Assembly (NCBI RefSeq): GCF_023973825.1 | Contig: NC_090121.1 | Location: 1,472,001 to 1,536,000 of the forward strand | DNA length: 64,000 nucleotides | Origin: Plasmodium brasilianum | Lineage: Eukaryota; Apicomplexa; Aconoidasida; Haemosporida; Plasmodiidae | Direction of reading: 5' to 3' | Part shown: in pieces, positions 61,102 through 64,000 of the stretch | How the letters are laid out: every line of letters starts with the position of its first letter | Numbering within the stretch: position 1 is the first letter of the stretch | The notes under the pieces: generated by a model | What the model was told of the DNA's origin: nothing | The model's database searches: none | What the model saw: the letters and a program-made list of their open reading frames with translations, nothing else | Program-made: the position numbers and the translations under genes

Positions 61102-64000
61102 ATGAAATGTAACAACACGATAGGTAAGAAAAGAAGGTATACAGTCAAGCCAAATCATTTAAACACATTAACCAAAAAGAGGTTCTCATACTGTTATAAC
61201 GACCATATTGATAATGATAAAGGAATGGTATATCAAAAAAAGATAAATCAAGATTTACATAAAATGAATTCATCAAAAAGGATTAATAGATGTGCTAATG
61301 GGAAGAACAAGGAAATAGAAGAAATACAATTTTTTAAAAGACCCATAGGAAGTAATACTGCAATAAAAGAAAACGCATATTATAATAGAGATGAAGATAT
61401 TATTAGATATAAAGAAAAGTACATGTGTGAAAATGATGATGCAAATAATGATAATGGTATCTGTGATGGCAATGATGACAGTGGCAAAAATTTATCCTAC
61501 AAACAAATTTATTATAAATACAGTAATTACGATCCATGTAACGACCATTTGAAACACTCATATAATACAAATAGTGTGCACAGTACAAATGGATGTTACG
61601 TGGTGAAAAGTGTTCACATGATGGACGGTAAACATATAGACAATAATGATAATAACAGTTACAATGGGAATGAATGTAGAAGTAATAAATATAAAGGAAC
61701 GAATTCTAATCCCTTTTTCAGTGTTGTGAACGGGGCTCAGTCTCTGAAGGAAAACAGTATGAACAGTACGCGGATAAATGCATCTGATGTTAGGGGGAGT
61801 GATGTGCACAATAATAATAGGAGTAGTAACAGTTTTATTGGCAATAGCATCGATAAGAATAGTGATAAGCATAACCCAGTTGAGGTGAACTGTTCAGAAC
61901 CCAATAACAACGTAAAGGGGGAGGATTATATATTGCAGGATAGCAGAAACGACAATTTGTATTTTTTTGAAAATGAAGAATATGAACTAGTTAGGAAAAA
62001 TATTGAGGAAAGTAGAAATCGAGCTGACGATTTATCACATCTAGTTGATAAAACAATGGAGGATGGTATACGAAAGAATAATGATCATTTGAAAAAAATA
62101 GAAGGGGGATGTACAACAAATGACAAAGTAAATTATGCAATGGATAACGGTAGTTATAAAGACGGTTGTAATGGAAACCATAATGAGGATGATTATTATA
62201 ATTATGTACAAAATAATGAGGAAAGAGAACTTAATTATGAGCATAACATGAATAATCTCCTTAATTATAATTACGGTGGTGTTTATAATGAAAATTGTTC
62301 ACTGCCAAAAAATTATAAGAATGACTCGGGGAAGTATAACAATTATAACTGTATTTATGAAAATTATAATAGCAAGTACGGACAGAGTTATGCTAAAGGT
62401 ATTGAGGGGAATGATGATCCTAAGCATGAAGCATACAAACGAATTTCCCCATTAAGGCGTAATACAGCAAATAGAACTACTGATGAAAATATGATGTGTA
62501 ATGAGTGGGAGAGAGATGATTTATCTTTTCATTGCCAGCCATATGAAGCAGTTAGTAATGAGAGAAAGGTAAAAGGAAGTTTAGGTATACACGCAGATAA
62601 CAGTTGGAATTATCGCCCTAACAGGCCTAATCAGACAAATCAGCATCATAATAGGCCATATCAGCCTAATCTATCTTACCTTCATCGGCATTCCTATGAG
62701 CATAAAACGAAACAGGGAAACTACAACAGGGACTCAAGAAGACACAGTAAATATGACAGAGACTCAGAAAGGTGCATATCCAATTTTGAAGCAAGCGATG
62801 GGACTGGAAATAGGAATGGAAATGGACATAGAGATAGAGAAAATAAAACAAGAAGAAAGGATAACAGAATAGGGGGTAAATATCGAAATGGTTATGTAAA
62901 TTATAGGCATGGAAACAGTATGTATTATAAAGAGGCAGACAGTAACTGTAATGGTAGTAGCACTATCCACAGGAGCAGCTGCTATGATAATAATAGCAAG
63001 AGGGATATTCAAAGGAATGCCCTTCACAGGGGCAGTAGTGCATGTTCACCGAGAGCGAACAATGCTCCATTTGCAAACATTGAAGGGGATGATGTTTGCG
63101 AATCAGATCCCCCTCATTTGGTAGATGAACATATAAAGGAAAATAAAAATTGTTTAGTTAGAAAGAAAATATTGTTGACTGAAGATATTAGAAATAATGC
63201 TCAAAAGAATATAGAGAGATTGTCGATTTACAAATTGAGAGAAGATATCTTAAGGATGGTAGAAGCAAATGACATTACGTTTATTCATGGTGAAACGGGG
63301 TCAGGTAAATCTACATGTGTTCCGAGATTTTTACTAGAAGATATTTTAAAAAAAAATAAAAAAAAAATAAATATTATTGTAACTGAGCCAAGAAGAATTG
63401 CTTGTATAGCTTTATCAAAAATATTATCAGAACTGACTAATGAAAAGTTAGGTGGTAAGATAGGATATAGAATATCAGGTGAATCTTTATATGACCCCGA
63501 GAAAACTGTTATCACATATATAACTATAGGGTATTTATTTAAACTATTTTTGCATCATAAAAATATATACAAAAGGTTTACACATGTAATTATTGATGAA
63601 ATACATGATCGAAGTATACTCTTAGATATTGTATTATTATTTATAAAATTATATTTACATAATAAGGATAAGGAGGAGCACATGTTTAAATTAATTATTA
63701 TGTCAGCAACTATGCAGAGAGATTTATTTTATTCCTACTTCCAGCATGATAATATAAAGATGGATAGCATATTTATAGGTACGAAAATTTATAATATAGA
63801 TACATTTTACATAGAAGATATTATAGAATACGCAAGGAAGGGCATGAGCAATGCTAGTGTTGCAAGCAGCAGTGGTGGTGATGGAAGTGGTAACGGCATT
63901 GTTGATGATACAGAAGACACGAAGACGGAGCATGTGCACGAAAGAGTAATAGAGTACATCCTTAGAAAAAAGAATTATACAAAGCTGGAGCTGTCGAAAA
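61102..64000 (+). CDS. DEAH/DEIH-box RNA helicase, N-terminal part (truncated by window edge)
   Basis: Open frame of 966 codons from ATG 61102 (in-frame stop at 61072) running off the window. The first 690 residues are Asn/Asp/Tyr-rich, unstructured, and with several charged blocks. The helicase core starts around residue 700 with motif I GETGSGKST (about 63289-63315), then Ia TEPRRIACIAL, the segment GYRISGESL, Ib-like ITIGYLFKLF, motif II DEIHDRSILLD (about 63595-63625) and motif III SAT (63702-63710). DEIH in place of DEAH is typical of the DHX9/DHX29/DHX36/DHX57 branch of superfamily 2, which unwinds RNA or G-quadruplexes with ATP. A Ser/Gly-rich insert (VASSSGGDGSGNG) follows motif III. 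In P. falciparum a DEAH helicase lies in the same neighbourhood (memory). The C-terminal ratchet and OB-fold regions are outside the window. Confidence 0.88.
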   Translation, partial: MKCNNTIGKKRRYTVKPNHLNTLTKKRFSYCYNDHIDNDKGMVYQKKINQDLHKMNSSKRINRCANGKNKEIEEIQFFKRPIGSNTAIKENAYYNRDEDIIRYKEKYMCENDDANNDNGICDGNDDSGKNLSYKQIYYKYSNYDPCNDHLKHSYNTNSVHSTNGCYVVKSVHMMDGKHIDNNDNNSYNGNECRSNKYKGTNSNPFFSVVNGAQSLKENSMNSTRINASDVRGSDVHNNNRSSNSFIGNSIDKNSDKHNPVEVNCSEPNNNVKGEDYILQDSRNDNLYFFENEEYELVRKNIEESRNRADDLSHLVDKTMEDGIRKNNDHLKKIEGGCTTNDKVNYAMDNGSYKDGCNGNHNEDDYYNYVQNNEERELNYEHNMNNLLNYNYGGVYNENCSLPKNYKNDSGKYNNYNCIYENYNSKYGQSYAKGIEGNDDPKHEAYKRISPLRRNTANRTTDENMMCNEWERDDLSFHCQPYEAVSNERKVKGSLGIHADNSWNYRPNRPNQTNQHHNRPYQPNLSYLHRHSYEHKTKQGNYNRDSRRHSKYDRDSERCISNFEASDGTGNRNGNGHRDRENKTRRKDNRIGGKYRNGYVNYRHGNSMYYKEADSNCNGSSTIHRSSCYDNNSKRDIQRNALHRGSSACSPRANNAPFANIEGDDVCESDPPHLVDEHIKENKNCLVRKKILLTEDIRNNAQKNIERLSIYKLREDILRMVEANDITFIHGETGSGKSTCVPRFLLEDILKKNKKKINIIVTEPRRIACIALSKILSELTNEKLGGKIGYRISGESLYDPEKTVITYITIGYLFKLFLHHKNIYKRFTHVIIDEIHDRSILLDIVLLFIKLYLHNKDKEEHMFKLIIMSATMQRDLFYSYFQHDNIKMDSIFIGTKIYNIDTFYIEDIIEYARKGMSNASVASSSGGDGSGNGIVDDTEDTKTEHVHERVIEYILRKKNYTKLELSK

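Overview
The window is nuclear chromosome sequence from a malaria parasite (Plasmodium). The evidence is extreme A+T content, long poly(A)/poly(T) runs, TA microsatellites, Asn/Lys-rich proteins with low-complexity inserts, short introns with GT/AG ends, and genes for a plasmepsin, an apicoplast-type tRNA ligase and malaria-style giant proteins. From memory, the order plasmepsin VI, ribophorin I, protein kinase, PI3/4-kinase, valyl-tRNA ligase, DEAH helicase resembles part of P. falciparum chromosome 3. The species cannot be fixed from the sequence; large intergenic spaces and about three quarters A+T would suit a P. malariae or P. ovale type genome.

Layout, left to right. 95-1659 (-): 5' half of an aspartic protease, probably plasmepsin VI, in seven exons. 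2464-5733 (-): ribophorin I (OST1) plus coiled-coil exons that may be its cytoplasmic tail. 6510-8440 (-): a small seven-exon gene assembled here from splice-consistent segments. 10143-10388 (+): an 81-residue two-helix membrane protein resembling Stum/SPEC3. 12227-23436 (-): an atypical protein kinase followed by a very large repeat-rich frame; the two are best read as one broken gene. 23437-32286: about 9 kb of repeat-rich divergent intergenic DNA. 32287-36028 (+): type II-like phosphatidylinositol 4-kinase with a ubiquitin-like N-terminus. 38185-42430 (-): valine-tRNA ligase with an organelle-targeting leader. 44674-47384 (+): PWI/RS-domain splicing factor. 48177-49186 (-): small membrane protein, model incomplete. 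50330-52657 (-): Asn-rich conserved protein. 54211-54540 (-): two-helix membrane protein. 55039-56090 (-): TRAPPC4. 57405-58586 (+): eIF3 subunit K. About 58.7-61.0 kb (-): splice-flanked coding segments of an unresolved gene. 61102-64000 (+): DEAH/DEIH RNA helicase, cut by the window edge.

This is a housekeeping neighbourhood, not a coordinated pathway: secretory functions (OST1, TRAPPC4), lipid signalling (PI4K), translation (ValRS, eIF3K), RNA processing (PWI protein, helicase) and proteolysis (plasmepsin). The strongest observation is that three large genes each change frame at a long poly(A) run, and in all three one extra A would restore a continuous protein. That pattern looks like homopolymer undercalling in the assembly, although slippage is not excluded. 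Several small intron-rich genes, too fragmented for a simple ORF scan, were reconstructed or partly reconstructed.
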